DNA from: Helianthus annuus
Taxonomy: Eukaryota > Streptophyta > Magnoliopsida > Asterales > Asteraceae
Reading direction: 5' to 3'
Assembly: GCF_002127325.2 (NCBI RefSeq)
Contig: NC_035444.2
Location: 85,842,286-85,906,285, forward strand
Length of the DNA: 64,000 nucleotides
Position numbers and translations under genes: made by a program. Below the pieces are notes generated by a model that saw only the letters and a program-made list of their open reading frames with translations, did not search any database and was not told where the DNA came from. This document shows positions 23,526 to 33,357 of this stretch, piece after piece; position 1 is the stretch's first letter, and every line of letters starts with the position of its first letter.

Positions 23526-24289
23526 AGGCTACCAAGGCTCCTCGAGTTCCGTACCCCGGTAGGTTAATTCGTCAAAAGACCAATGAGCAATTAGTAAAAT
23601 TTAAAAGTCTATTAAAACAATTGCATGTCAATATTCCTTTTATTGATGTCCTAACCCAAATGCCCAAATACTCTAAGTTCATGAGGGACTTCCTCACTCA
23701 TAAAAAGAAAATTGAAACTTTGCAATTAGTTAACTTAGGCGAAGAATGCTCTGCCCTCGTACTCAACAAACTTCCCCAAAAGAAAATCGATCCCGGAAGC
23801 TTCACGATTCCCTGCTCAATCGGGGACTCCCCCGTTCGTAATGCACTAGCCGACCTTGGGGCTAGCATTAACCTCATGCCCTCATCAATGTTTAAAAGAC
23901 TCGGCCTAGGAACAACGAGTCCTACAAAAATGAGCATACAACTTGCTGATCGATCCGTCAAATTCCCGCAAGGTGTCATCGAAAATGTCCTGGTAAAGGT
24001 AAGCAAATTCGTCTATCCAGCCGACTTTGTCATACTCGATATGGAGGAAGACACCGAGATCCCCCTCATACTAGGGAGACCATTTCTTGCCACCGCACAA
24101 GCAGTGGTAGATATGAATGACGGAACGCTCACCTTGAGGTACGGGGATGATGAAGTAAAATTCGGAGTTGGGAAGAGAATAGAAGACGACGACCCGGTCA
24201 ACTACATGAAGGTTATTGATTCGAGTTTGGATGCTGCTCTCCGACGGTGTAGCATGGGATACCAAACATCCCACTCAGAAAAAATATAA
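23526..24289 (+). pseudogene. Athila-type gag-protease fragment
   Basis: The frame can be read from about 23526 (APRVPYPGRL), before the first ATG at 23621. It carries the Athila-type segment around FIDVLTQMPKYSKFMRDFL and a retropepsin-like domain with active-site DLGAS at residues 78-82 counted from that ATG, then LILGRPFL near 150. The protein would process the polyprotein. It ends at 24289 right after the protease region with no RT following, and gag proper is missing upstream, so it is a relic. Confidence 0.82.
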
Positions 24290-24745
24290 CCTCACACCGG
24301 GTCTAGCCAAGGACCCTTATAAACGTGGCGCACCACGGAGGCATTCCGCGGAACTATCCTTAGTTTAGTTTAATCTTTTAGTTTTAATTTGCAGGAATAA
24401 AACACACTCATGGTGGTAAAGGATGAAAAAGGGAACGAGAAAAATGGCCCCATGCATAAGAACAAGGCAACCCGACACAAATTTCTCCATTACAGAAGGC
24501 TCAACACGGGCCGTGTCCAACCAACACGGCCCCGTGCTGAACCCCCTGTAGAAAAATGCCCAGTTCAGGTAACTGGACACGGGCCGTGTTCACCAGACAC
24601 GCCCCCGTGTCCAGACTTCTGTCTCATTTCTTTAATTTTTGTTACTGGCACCTGAACACGGGGCCGTGTCCGGTCCCCACGGGGCCGTGTCTAGACTGCC
24701 AGTAACATAAATCTTTGCTTTTTAACACCACATTACACATCCAAT
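24290..24745 (+). other. Athila spacer with CACGG/CCGTG inverted motifs
   Basis: It is non-coding. Six motifs of the type CACGGGCCGTG or CACGGGGCCGTG occur between about 24500 and 24695. The same motif family recurs upstream of the TATA box in the LTR at 27650-27870. Confidence 0.6.
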
Positions 24746-26037
24746 TTTTTTTTATAAATCTTTTAAAGAATAATAATTTACATCGAGATAGTTGGTAAAC
24801 GGGCTACAAGCTGCGCCGCTACCCCTTTTTGAATTGCAAAACTAAGCCTTTTAAAAACTACGTCCATAGATCTCGGGGTCATAACATTACTATGCATGAC
24901 CCTTTGAACTCGACTAAGTAGGTCCACAGCCTCTGGCGCCAGAAAACCAAAAGTATCAAAAGCAAATGGGATAAACACGTGTTGGTTGTCAAGGCATGCT
25001 TTCTCATGCTTGATCACCTTACCCGAAGCAGCCTTTAAAGCAGCCTGACCCACTGTGAAAGCACTACTCCCTAAGCCCACAAGCGGAGAAACCCCTGTTA
25101 GATCCACACATGCGTGTTTTCCTCCTACCCATCCAAAGACCAGAATGTCAGCTGGTCGAAGGGTAGATCTCCCTTCCAGCGGGTCTGTTAAGAAATTAAC
25201 GGGTGCCTCTTTCTTAGCAGAAATGCCAGCGCACCTGAATATGTCAAAAAGGACATCCCTAACCAAATCATGTCGGTATTTGAACCCCGGGAGCTCTTTA
25301 CAATGAACGGCATGCTCACCAAAAGAATCCAAACACGCCTTATGACAAACCGGGCATACCTCATCAACTGGGAATAAAGGAATCATGAGGCGATACTTAA
25401 GAATAGTACGGTACTCCACCGGCGACATATGCTAGCCTAACCCATCTATAGGTATAGCAAGAAGAAAATCTTGTGCATGTGGTGCTCGGAGACACTCAAA
25501 AACGGCTCTTTGTCTAACGGTCAAGTCAAACTGTACTTCAATTTCGTGGACAATTTTACTAAAAAGAGCACTCGCCAATGCATGTTGGGCTTTAGGGGGG
25601 GGGGGGGCGGTGTCCTTATTAGTGAAACCGCTGAAGTCAAATCTTGGAATCGTATCACGAAGACAAGCCAAAGCACAAACATAATCAGAATCCATACCGC
25701 ATATGCCACTGTTTCTTAAAATGTGGTTCTGTAGCACCCACGATTGGGCCCTCGAGGCCACAAAAGCATAGGATGAAGCCTCTACAGCCGAATACAACCC
25801 CAAACCTCCAAACCTAATAGGTAAAGAAGCCAGTCGCCACTGGAGGTCTCCAAAGAAAGGACCTCCACAAACCACCAATTCCTCAATCGCCTCACGCAAA
25901 CCTTTGTCAAAGAACAACGCTGCATCTTCCATGTGTACAGGTTGGCATGTCCTTAGGCCAAAGAAAAGTTTGGCAATGCCCATACAGGATCGAAGCAAGA
26001 GTAGTTCACTCTGCGGGTCACCTAATTTCGGTAGAAG
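24746..26037 (-). mobile_element. 5'-truncated LINE inserted in the Athila element
   Basis: On the minus strand it runs from a broken RT C-terminal region to a 3' UTR and an A-run (T-run at 24746-24753 on +). Flanks carry ACACATCCAAT (24735-24745) and ACGCATCCAAT (26038-26048), 10 of 11 bases identical, consistent with a target-site duplication made by LINE insertion. 5' truncation is typical of LINEs. Confidence 0.75.
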
Positions 26038-26043
26038 ACGCAT
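24778..26043 (-). pseudogene. LINE RT C-terminal region with zinc finger and endonuclease-like end
   Basis: One frame on the minus strand is broken by a TAG at 25432-25434. The upstream part (26043 to 25435) holds a post-RT segment (FGDLQWRLASLPIRFGGLGL). The downstream part has a zinc-finger-like C-x2-C-x10-H-x3-C (CPVCHKACLDSFGEHAVHC) followed by YRHD, RPADILVFGW and CVDLTG. That order recalls the C-terminal zinc finger and restriction-like endonuclease of some non-LTR elements; this assignment is from memory of motif layout. The catalytic RT part is lost by truncation. A poly-G/C tract at 25599-25610 encodes PPPPP. Confidence 0.65.
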
Positions 26044-26048
26044 CCAAT

Positions 26049-26760
26049 CAACCTAAAAATTCATTTTTGGGACACATTGAGGACAATGTGTAATTTAAGT
26101 GGGGGGGGGGGAAGCTAAAACCTTGAAATTTTGCAAGTCCTAATAAACAAGCCTTACACAAAACTCTATTGGAACCGCTAAACACCCCAATTTTTTTTAA
26201 AATTTTCATTTTTTTTACTTGTCTAAAGTTTAAGTTAGGAATCTTAAGATTAATAAGGTAATATTTTTACAATTTTACAACCGAGAACGTCGTGATAACA
26301 AGAACCAACATAAGAAAATTATGAAACGGCATGACAAGCTTAGTTAAAATTTGATTATATATACTTGATCACATAAAAACCCATTCCCACAAAAGTGAGT
26401 TTGGAGCCTTTATTTGAGCATACAAATTTACATCTTTAGACTAAATGCTCATTTTTCGTTTCTTGTGTGAATAGCCGCTTGGTTCTTACAACTCTAGAAC
26501 TTGCCATGACGATTCATTCCCGGTCCTTACCAACTTAAACCCAAGTAAGTAAATGATGGAGGCATTAGAACTAACCATTTTTTTCTTTCTACACCATTAT
26601 TTTTCAGTTTTTTTTACCACATACCCAAAATCCCCTAGTTAACCCCTTTGAGCCTAAACCTTTCATTTCTTTACCCTAAAAAAAAACCTTTTTACCCACC
26701 AAAAACCCTTTTTATTTTCACCTTTTATTTTAGTAACAAGCTCGGTTTTTCGTGTGACTA

Positions 26761-26810
<50 letters not shown>

Positions 26811-27402
26811 AAGTTAGAAATAAACAAACAAAGCTATTAAAACAAAAGCTTGTTTGGAGAAATACTTCGAAATAAAAAGTCACTAAAAACAAAGTGTTTT
26901 ACGAAACCGACGCTTTTTACGCTTTTCGCTTTTTTTTTCTAACCACTAACCCAACCACCACCTTTAGCCCAAGCCTAACCCTTCACCCAAAAAGTCCTCT
27001 TGATATTTACAAAGGTATATAGTTAAAAAGGAGGAGGGTTGATTGCTTGGCAAGCTTATGGTAGGAATAAGTTCCATGCCGCTCTCGATTGATTCACTAA
27101 AAATACACCTTCGGCCGAGTGTTGAGTGATTTCTCCCGTGAGGTATGTGAACTTGTATATAAATGAAATTTTAAAAAGGCATGCTATGCCCAAATAAGTA
27201 ATTACTCTTATGAAACGTTCTAAATAAATCATAACGAATAGGATTGTAAATAAATAAAAATAAAACCCAAAAAGATCTTGGATTCCCGACACTCTATGAC
27301 AAGCCAAAAACCTTCTCTTCTATCCATTCCATTTGGGAGTGTAAGCCACATATTTAAAGAGTTTTGCTTGAGGACAAGCAAAAGTTCAAGTGTGGGGGTA
27401 TT
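26049..27402 (+). other. Athila 3' untranslated region and purine tract
   Basis: It is non-coding, with a G-run at 26101-26112, a 44-base AT microsatellite at 26763-26806 and a purine tract AAGTGTGGGGGTA at 27388-27400 before the LTR. The 27056-27307 ORF on the minus strand is not convincing. Confidence 0.6.
26763..26806. repeat. (AT)22 microsatellite
   Basis: Uninterrupted AT dinucleotide repeat of 44 bases. Confidence 0.95.
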
Positions 27403-29096
27403 TGATGTGTGTAAAATGCAACATATAAATTACATCAACTAAGGCATAAAACTAACCCTTTTTAAGTACTAATGTTGGAAAAAGAGTGTTTTTGTCTTCC
27501 TTTTGTATTTTCAGGATAAAATGAGCTCAAATTCGCAAAAGAAGCAAAAAGACAGCTAATTCTAACATAAATACAAGAAAAGGAACAAAAGTGGATTGCC
27601 CGACCCCTCAACGACATCCTCCCAAGCAGAAAAGAGAAGTCAGAAGACTGAACACGCCCCGTGCTCAGCCAGCACGGGGCCGTGCCCAAGAAGCAGCAGA
27701 AAAGACAAACCTATAGAAGCTTCTATTGCCCACCACGAGGCCGTGTCCAGTGAGCACGGGGGCGTGGCGAAAGTACAGCAGACGCATTAATTGTAATTGC
27801 TAATTACAATTAATGAAGAGAGAGAGTGTCAGACGGGCACGGGGGCGTGTCCAGCAGACACGGGGCCGTGCCCAGCCTTTTGTTCAGCCTATAAATAGGA
27901 GTGCTTGGTTTCATTTCAACTCATCCCTTGGCACACCACCTCTCTCACACTTCATCCACCACCCACCACCATCACAACACCATCATCCACCACCATCATC
28001 CATTGTCCATCATAGAGTGTGTGAGTCGTCTCGGGATCCAAGATTGATCGTAAGAGTTCTTGACAATCAAGGCCATGTTTGCCTAAGTCTCTTACATCAC
28101 TTGGTGAAGACAAGTGTTTAGTATAATACTTTTTATTTTTAATCTTTTGCACTTTTTATTTGGTTTTGTATTAATGACTTTAATAACTAGTTGCTTATGT
28201 TGAAGGTGATCTTTCCTTATCGTTTGTCCGTGGTGTCTTGGCATTATTTTACTGTCTATATAAAATAAAAGATTTTCACCATTCATATCTCCACGGTCTA
28301 TATGGAGGTATGTTGGCTACCTGGTCGGGGGTTAAGGGAACGGTTTGGTAAGGGTCTTGCCCTTGTTCAGCGTTTAGAGGTCCTGCAAGGGACCTGGGTC
28401 AAATTTAGTAGGATCTCCTTCAATGCCCATAGGTATTGGATGGTGGGGATCCAAACTCTTTGACCCCCTCATAAGTTAACTACTATTAATACTATAACCC
28501 GGATATTTAGGACTGTATCCCTGCTGACTCAGACTACTTAGTCGAGGGTAACGTCACCGCCAAAAGCGGGGCCTACCATAATTTGCATTAATAACTTAAT
28601 TCATTATCTTCTAATAATCCAACCCTTTAGGATTGTATCCTTGCTGACTCAAACTACTGGGTTGAGGGTAACGTCGCCTTCAAAAGAGGGGCCTACTACA
28701 ATAACTAAGATAATCTCTTAAACAAGTGCAAAAGTGCGAAAATAATCAAATGTTATGCTAATACACGAGTCGGATCCAAGTGATTCATCTTGTCTATCTG
28801 TTTTTATTTTATTTTTATTTTTCAGCATTTAGTTAGTTTTTATTTTCTTAGTTTAAAAACCTTTTCTAACTTTTTGATTTGATTAGACGTTGAGGATAAA
28901 CCGGTACTAAAAGCTCTTGTGTCCTTGGACGACCTCGGTATCTTACCAACACTATACTACGTCCACGATGGGTGCACTTGCCCATATGTGTGTTTAGTGT
29001 TAGTAAATATCGTGTTTTATAAATTTAAAACTTGGCTAAAAGTGTAAAAAGGGCTTAAAATATACATAAAAAATATACTACACTTCGCACGCATCA
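27403..29096 (+). repeat. Athila-like 3' LTR (1694 bp)
   Basis: It starts TGATGTGTG right after the purine tract and ends GCATCA. U3 holds six CACGG/CCGTG-type motifs (27650-27870), then a TATA box at 27890. U5 carries two copies of an 80-bp segment (about 28501-28580 and 28622-28701; TGCTGACTCA...GAGGGTAACGTC). No partner LTR is in the window. Confidence 0.72.
27890..27897 (+). promoter_or_regulatory. TATA box of the Athila-like LTR
   Basis: TATAAATA lies about 20 bases after the last GC-rich palindromic motif, followed by a CT- and CA-rich leader. Confidence 0.6.
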
Positions 29097-29651
29097 GCAA
29101 GTATCTCATTTTCGTCCATAACGGCTACACTTCAATATGCACGTGCTCATTTGGAGCATATTCACCAATATTCCAGCATAGACTAAGTCCACGTCGACAA
29201 GTACCTGCGAATACACATTAAAGAAACAGAGAACAATTGTTAGTTAACATAAGTAATAATAAGGATCCTTAAGCCTCAGACTTCCTGTACCATCTGCTAA
29301 GGATAAGTGATCCAGACTAAATCTTAGAATACATGATCCAGACCATTAAAAATCAATGCCCTAACAAACACCATATTGTTATTTTACTGATTTAACGAAT
29401 CATAATTGGATCACTGAACAAGATTTAATTGGTTTTAAATACAGATTAAATAAATTATGATTTTATTTAAAATTAAAATCATAAAAGTTGATTCCCTACA
29501 ATTCTATCATTTACCCTTTATAAACAAAATGTAACACACACTGACCGATCTGTTTGCTTATGATTAACGAATTGAAATTTACACATAAAATTTCAGGTTA
29601 GCAAATGGGAAACTAGATTGTATTTGCTTTGGAATATTATGAAGTTATTAA
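29097..29651 (-). other. Spacer with a possible terminal exon of unknown gene
   Basis: On the minus strand a pyrimidine-rich stretch and TATTCGCAG (about 29212) precede an open stretch to a TAG near 29122 that reads RRGLSLCWNIGEYAPNEHVH. This could be a 3' terminal exon or a gene fragment, cut off from any gene body by the insertions around it. I do not recognise the protein. The rest is AT-rich and featureless. Confidence 0.25.
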
Positions 29652-29660
29652 AAGTTGTAG

Positions 29661-30441
29661 GAGTAAATTGCTAAAATAGTCCCTAACGTTTGTTCATATT
29701 TGCTAGATCTATCCAAAAAAAGATTTTTTCTCATATGAACCACTGAGGTTTCAAAAAAGTTGCTAAATCCATCCAAACTTCAAGGACGATTTTAGCAATT
29801 TAATAAAACAAATTTTTTTTGGATGGATTTAGCAAATGTGAACAAACGTGAGGGACGATTTTAGCAATTTACTCTATTTTTTTATTTTCATCTTTTTATT
29901 ATATCTCTTAATTAACATAAAATCTATTTATTTTCATCTTTTTATTAAATTTCTTATTTAACATAAAATCTACTAGTTTTTTTTTGAACGACGAATTTCT
30001 ACAACAGACGATAGATTCGCACCTGCTTTTGCAGGCCCTCCACCCCACTCTGGCAAAGACTATGCAAAAGCAGGTGCGAATCTATCGCCTGTTGTAGAAA
30101 TTCGTCGTTCAAAGAAAAAAAAAACTAGTAGATTTTATGTTAAATAAGAAATTTAATAAAAAGATGAAAATAAATAGATTTTATGTTAATTAAGAGATAT
30201 AATAAAAAGATGAAAATAAAAAAATAGAGTAAATTGCTAAAATTGTCCCTGACGTTTGTTCACATTTGCTAAATCCATCCAAAAAAAGTTTGTTTTATTA
30301 AATTGCTAAAATCGTCCCTGAAGTTTGGATGGATTTAGCAACTTTTTTGAAACATCAGTGGTTCATATGAGAAAAAATCTTTTTTTTAGATGGATCTAGC
30401 AAATGTGAACAAACGTTATGGACTATTTTAGCAATTTACTC
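29661..30441. mobile_element. Mutator-like foldback element with 9-bp target-site duplication
   Basis: The two arms (29661-30033 and 30063-30441) are inverted repeats over nearly their whole length, joined by a 29-base loop. Ends are GAGTAAATTGCTAAAA and its complement. Direct repeats AAGTTGTAG flank it at 29652-29660 and 30442-30450; nine bases is the Mutator superfamily signature. There is no coding sequence. The arms next to the loop end in a SINE-like tail (GTCGTTCAAAG plus A-run), one in each orientation. Confidence 0.9.
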
Positions 30442-30699
30442 AAGTTGTAGAGTAGTCAACTTTGACTGCAAGATTAAAAAGTCAAATGTCACGCAATGCA
30501 CAAGGAATACTACTAGTTTAATTTAATGAAAAAATCAATACAAGAGGCAAATTCTTTCTTTTAACTCTTTTGACAGTTACTAACATCCAATTAATTAAGA
30601 AATTACCACCAATTGTATTGATCTTAACAATTGAATTAGTTTGATTAAAGGCACATATTGCTTTCTACATTTGTTAGGAGACAGAATACGATCACAATT

Positions 30700-31205
30700 A
30701 AAACTATGGAAATTCTCACTGTGGCGGCAAGGAAAAGTAGAGGCAAACTGAAACTGATTTGGGAGGAGCAGATTAGACATAATTTGTTTGACTTGCACCT
30801 TTCTGAGGACATAGTCGAGGATAAGAGTTCATAGAGACATAGGAAGAAGGTTAAAGACTTTAAGAGTAAGGTCAAGATTTTGTATTAGATTCTTGTCCTG
30901 AGAGCTTAGATATTCAATTTATTTTGGTGGTCTTGACGAGTTATCGCTTACATGTGTATCTTTATGAGGTGTGATCTATCACTTCTATACGTTTATATTT
31001 GTTTAATAGCTTACTAAGAATGTTTTTAGTCTACTATGCGTTTCTAGTTGTTTTTTAGTAGCTACGTGCCTGTGTATGTCTTTATTTGACTTTCATGTCT
31101 AGATTTGGTTTTGGAGCTACAAGTCTCACTGGAAGAAACATTTTTATCCTTTAGGATAGAGGTAAGGCTTGGCTCCGTCTTACTCTTCCTAGACCTACCA
31201 TTAGT
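30700..31205 (+). pseudogene. 3' end of an RTE-type LINE
   Basis: The + strand reads a C-terminal tail near 30712-30830 (GKLKLIWEEQIRHNLFDLHL, then LSEDIVEDKSS) that fits the C-terminus of plant RTE-clade RT proteins, with stop codons in it. The following 3' UTR has the family's typical CCTTTAGGATAGAGGTAAGG and CTTCCTAGACCTACC near 31150-31200. The rest of the element is absent. Confidence 0.6.
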
Positions 31206-31990
31206 TATTCAAAGGAAAGTTAACATAAAATAGGGTTTTTAAAGTAGTGTATGAAGAACTTTTTTCCGCTGATTCGTAAAAAAGTGATTTTAATTACAAT
31301 ATTATAGTCAAGGGATAGTTGAACATGCTTCTTTTGTTTGAACATGCTTCTAAAGACAAAAATACATAAAAGAAAGAATTCGTCTTTTAGCCTATTTAAT
31401 ACACTTCCAATTGTTTTACAAAACTTAAACTATAGAATAAAGAATTCAAGCTCTTTAATTTGAAACGATCTATATAACTTTTTCAAAATGAATTTTAAAG
31501 GATTCATATTGATTATAACAACGCATCTGAACGTATTAGAATGACACATCAATTTTAGTTTGTTTTTCTTAACGAATTTTAAAGTACCATTGGTCAGAAT
31601 GGTGCATTCAACCCATTCTTAGAGTGCTTCCAAGTTGATTCACTATTCAACTCATTTCAAGACGCTTAACTTAATATCGAGGGGTACGTGTTTTTTTAAT
31701 CCGATATATGTATGTTAAAGTTTTTTTTTATTAAATAGTATACTCATATCAACTCCAATATAGACCCATTTACAAATTAATTTTTACGTTTAGAAGTTAG
31801 CCGATTGACATTGGGTTTTGTGAACATAATACCAATTTGATTTTAAAAAATAATAATAATGAAACAATATAAAAGAACACATTTTTTTCGAGATTGAACA
31901 GGGTATATGAATTCTCAAAAACGCCTCTGCCTAATATAGCGATGTGTTCAACTTTCCAGGTTTCATATGAGTTTTTATTTACATAATATA
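31206..31990. other. AT-rich spacer, no gene recognised
   Basis: No ORF or repeat boundary is convincing. It ends at the Helitron insertion site, which falls between A (31990) and T as expected for Helitrons. Confidence 0.5.
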
Positions 31991-32001
31991 CTAGTCTAAG
32001 T

Positions 32002-32020
32002 ACCCGTATTATACACGGGT
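32002..32020 (-). other. Helitron 3' terminal hairpin
   Basis: Perfect 6-bp stem with a 7-base loop followed by CTAG. It is thought to act as the transposition terminator. Confidence 0.85.
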
Positions 32021-32146
32021 GGCTACACAAAATAAAAATATACTTTAATAGTGTTGACGTAAATATTTTAATTATATACGTTCAAATATTAACAGAAATG
32101 ATAGAGAGTACAACAAATAATTGAAATACATGAATACCATAAAAAT

Positions 32147-32310
32147 TCACAACTCATTGAAGATCTCTTTATCATTAGTTGTTTTATTTGTAGGTTTGCC
32201 TTCGTTGTCAAGTATTTGTAGCTTGACTCCATCTTGTGTTTTAACCCTTGATAAAGCTACGTACAATTGACCATGTATGAAAGTGGTCTCAAGTACAAAC
32301 ATTTGTTGTG
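32147..32310 (-). pseudogene. Helitron helicase C-terminal fragment
   Basis: The minus strand reads FIHGQLYVALSRVKTQDGVK followed by LQILDNEGK and a stop at 32147. HGQLYVALSRV is the conserved last helicase motif of PIF1-like Helitron helicases, which unwind DNA during rolling-circle transposition. No Rep domain or upstream helicase motifs were seen. It supports the Helitron call independently of the termini. Confidence 0.85.
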
Positions 32311-33285
32311 TTTATAACTTTACAAATTTGAATTTAGAGAAAGAAAACTAACTTGTTATGGTGTGAATGCCAAACATGAAGCCATTCTAGACGTAGCACC
32401 ACCACTACTATATTGTTTATCATTGAAAGGTATACTATCAAACATATTTAATAAGAACATCAATAAGTCAGATCGAAAGACGGTCATATATGTGAAAGCA
32501 TACTTTTTAGAGACTTTGGCTCAAAAGGGTTTTTTTCCAACTTCTCACCCAAATATTAAAACCTAAACTATATATATAACTTAATGTACTTAATTAACAC
32601 CATATATGAATTTCCAATTTAAAAACTTTTCAAACGACAAACATATATAACATAAGAAAAAAGACCTTGCAAACTCATCCATTAATGTGCTAAACAGTAA
32701 AGGGACACATTACACCATCATGTCCAATATTTAAGGCCTAGATATTGTATAAATTTATACGATTTTTTTAAAGTCCTACAAATCTTCACTAATCACCAAA
32801 CTGGCTAACAACATATTAACCAGAAACAAAAGAATACTACTACATGTATTCAGCCAAAGTTTAACGAACTATATCCCCATACAAGTTAAATAAAAAAATT
32901 CAGCATCCCCAAGTTAATTTTCGCCCCTTAGACCTATTCCACATCCATATATAGCCAACGATTCGGATCTCCTTGATCAGATTCTCCACAGTTACATGTT
33001 TATGGTTGAAAGCCGCTCATTTCCGCCAACTCCATACGCTCCATACGGTTGTTTGGATGACTAAGTATACTGCCTTTTTCTATGCATCACAAGCACTTGG
33101 ATTAATTCCGATTCAATCAAATGTGTACCAAACCAGTATATAATAAAGTCACTAAGCTAATTAATAATTTTATAGCCCAGTACACCCGGTTGAACTGCCC
33201 GATACACCAGGTTAAACCGTTTTAAGCCCAATCCAGTACGCTTTAAAAACCAGATTTTAAAACATTGATTATTCTTGCAAACCAA
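32311..33285 (-). other. Helitron interior, no gene recognised
   Basis: AT-rich sequence with no supported coding stretch; the ORF at 32363-32566 (+) has no recognisable domain. Confidence 0.45.
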
Positions 33286-33357
33286 AATAGCAGGCAGGTC
33301 CCGAAGCGCAGCCATATTTAATGTTTCCAATAAATGCCCATGATTGCGAACCAAATC
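33260..33357 (-). pseudogene. Captured pyruvate dehydrogenase E1-alpha exon fragment
   Basis: The minus strand reads NHGHLLETLNMAALRDLPAI then LVCKNN. This matches the conserved core of plant pyruvate dehydrogenase E1-alpha, in the thiamine-diphosphate-binding part of the subunit, with a few substitutions. A TCTTCTTCAG acceptor-like site lies just upstream (about 33358), so an intron edge was captured too. The similarity ends after the NN pair. It is a fragment of about 30 codons and cannot encode an enzyme. Confidence 0.8.

Larger units (their letters stand above)
23526..29096 (+). mobile_element. Athila-like Ty3/gypsy deletion derivative with 3' LTR
   Basis: It contains a protease-region fragment (23526-24289), a spacer with GC-rich palindromes, a nested LINE, an untranslated tail with G-runs, a purine tract and a 1.69 kb LTR. 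RT, RNase H and integrase are missing between protease and tail, so this is an internally deleted copy. No 5' LTR is recognisable upstream. Confidence 0.7.
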
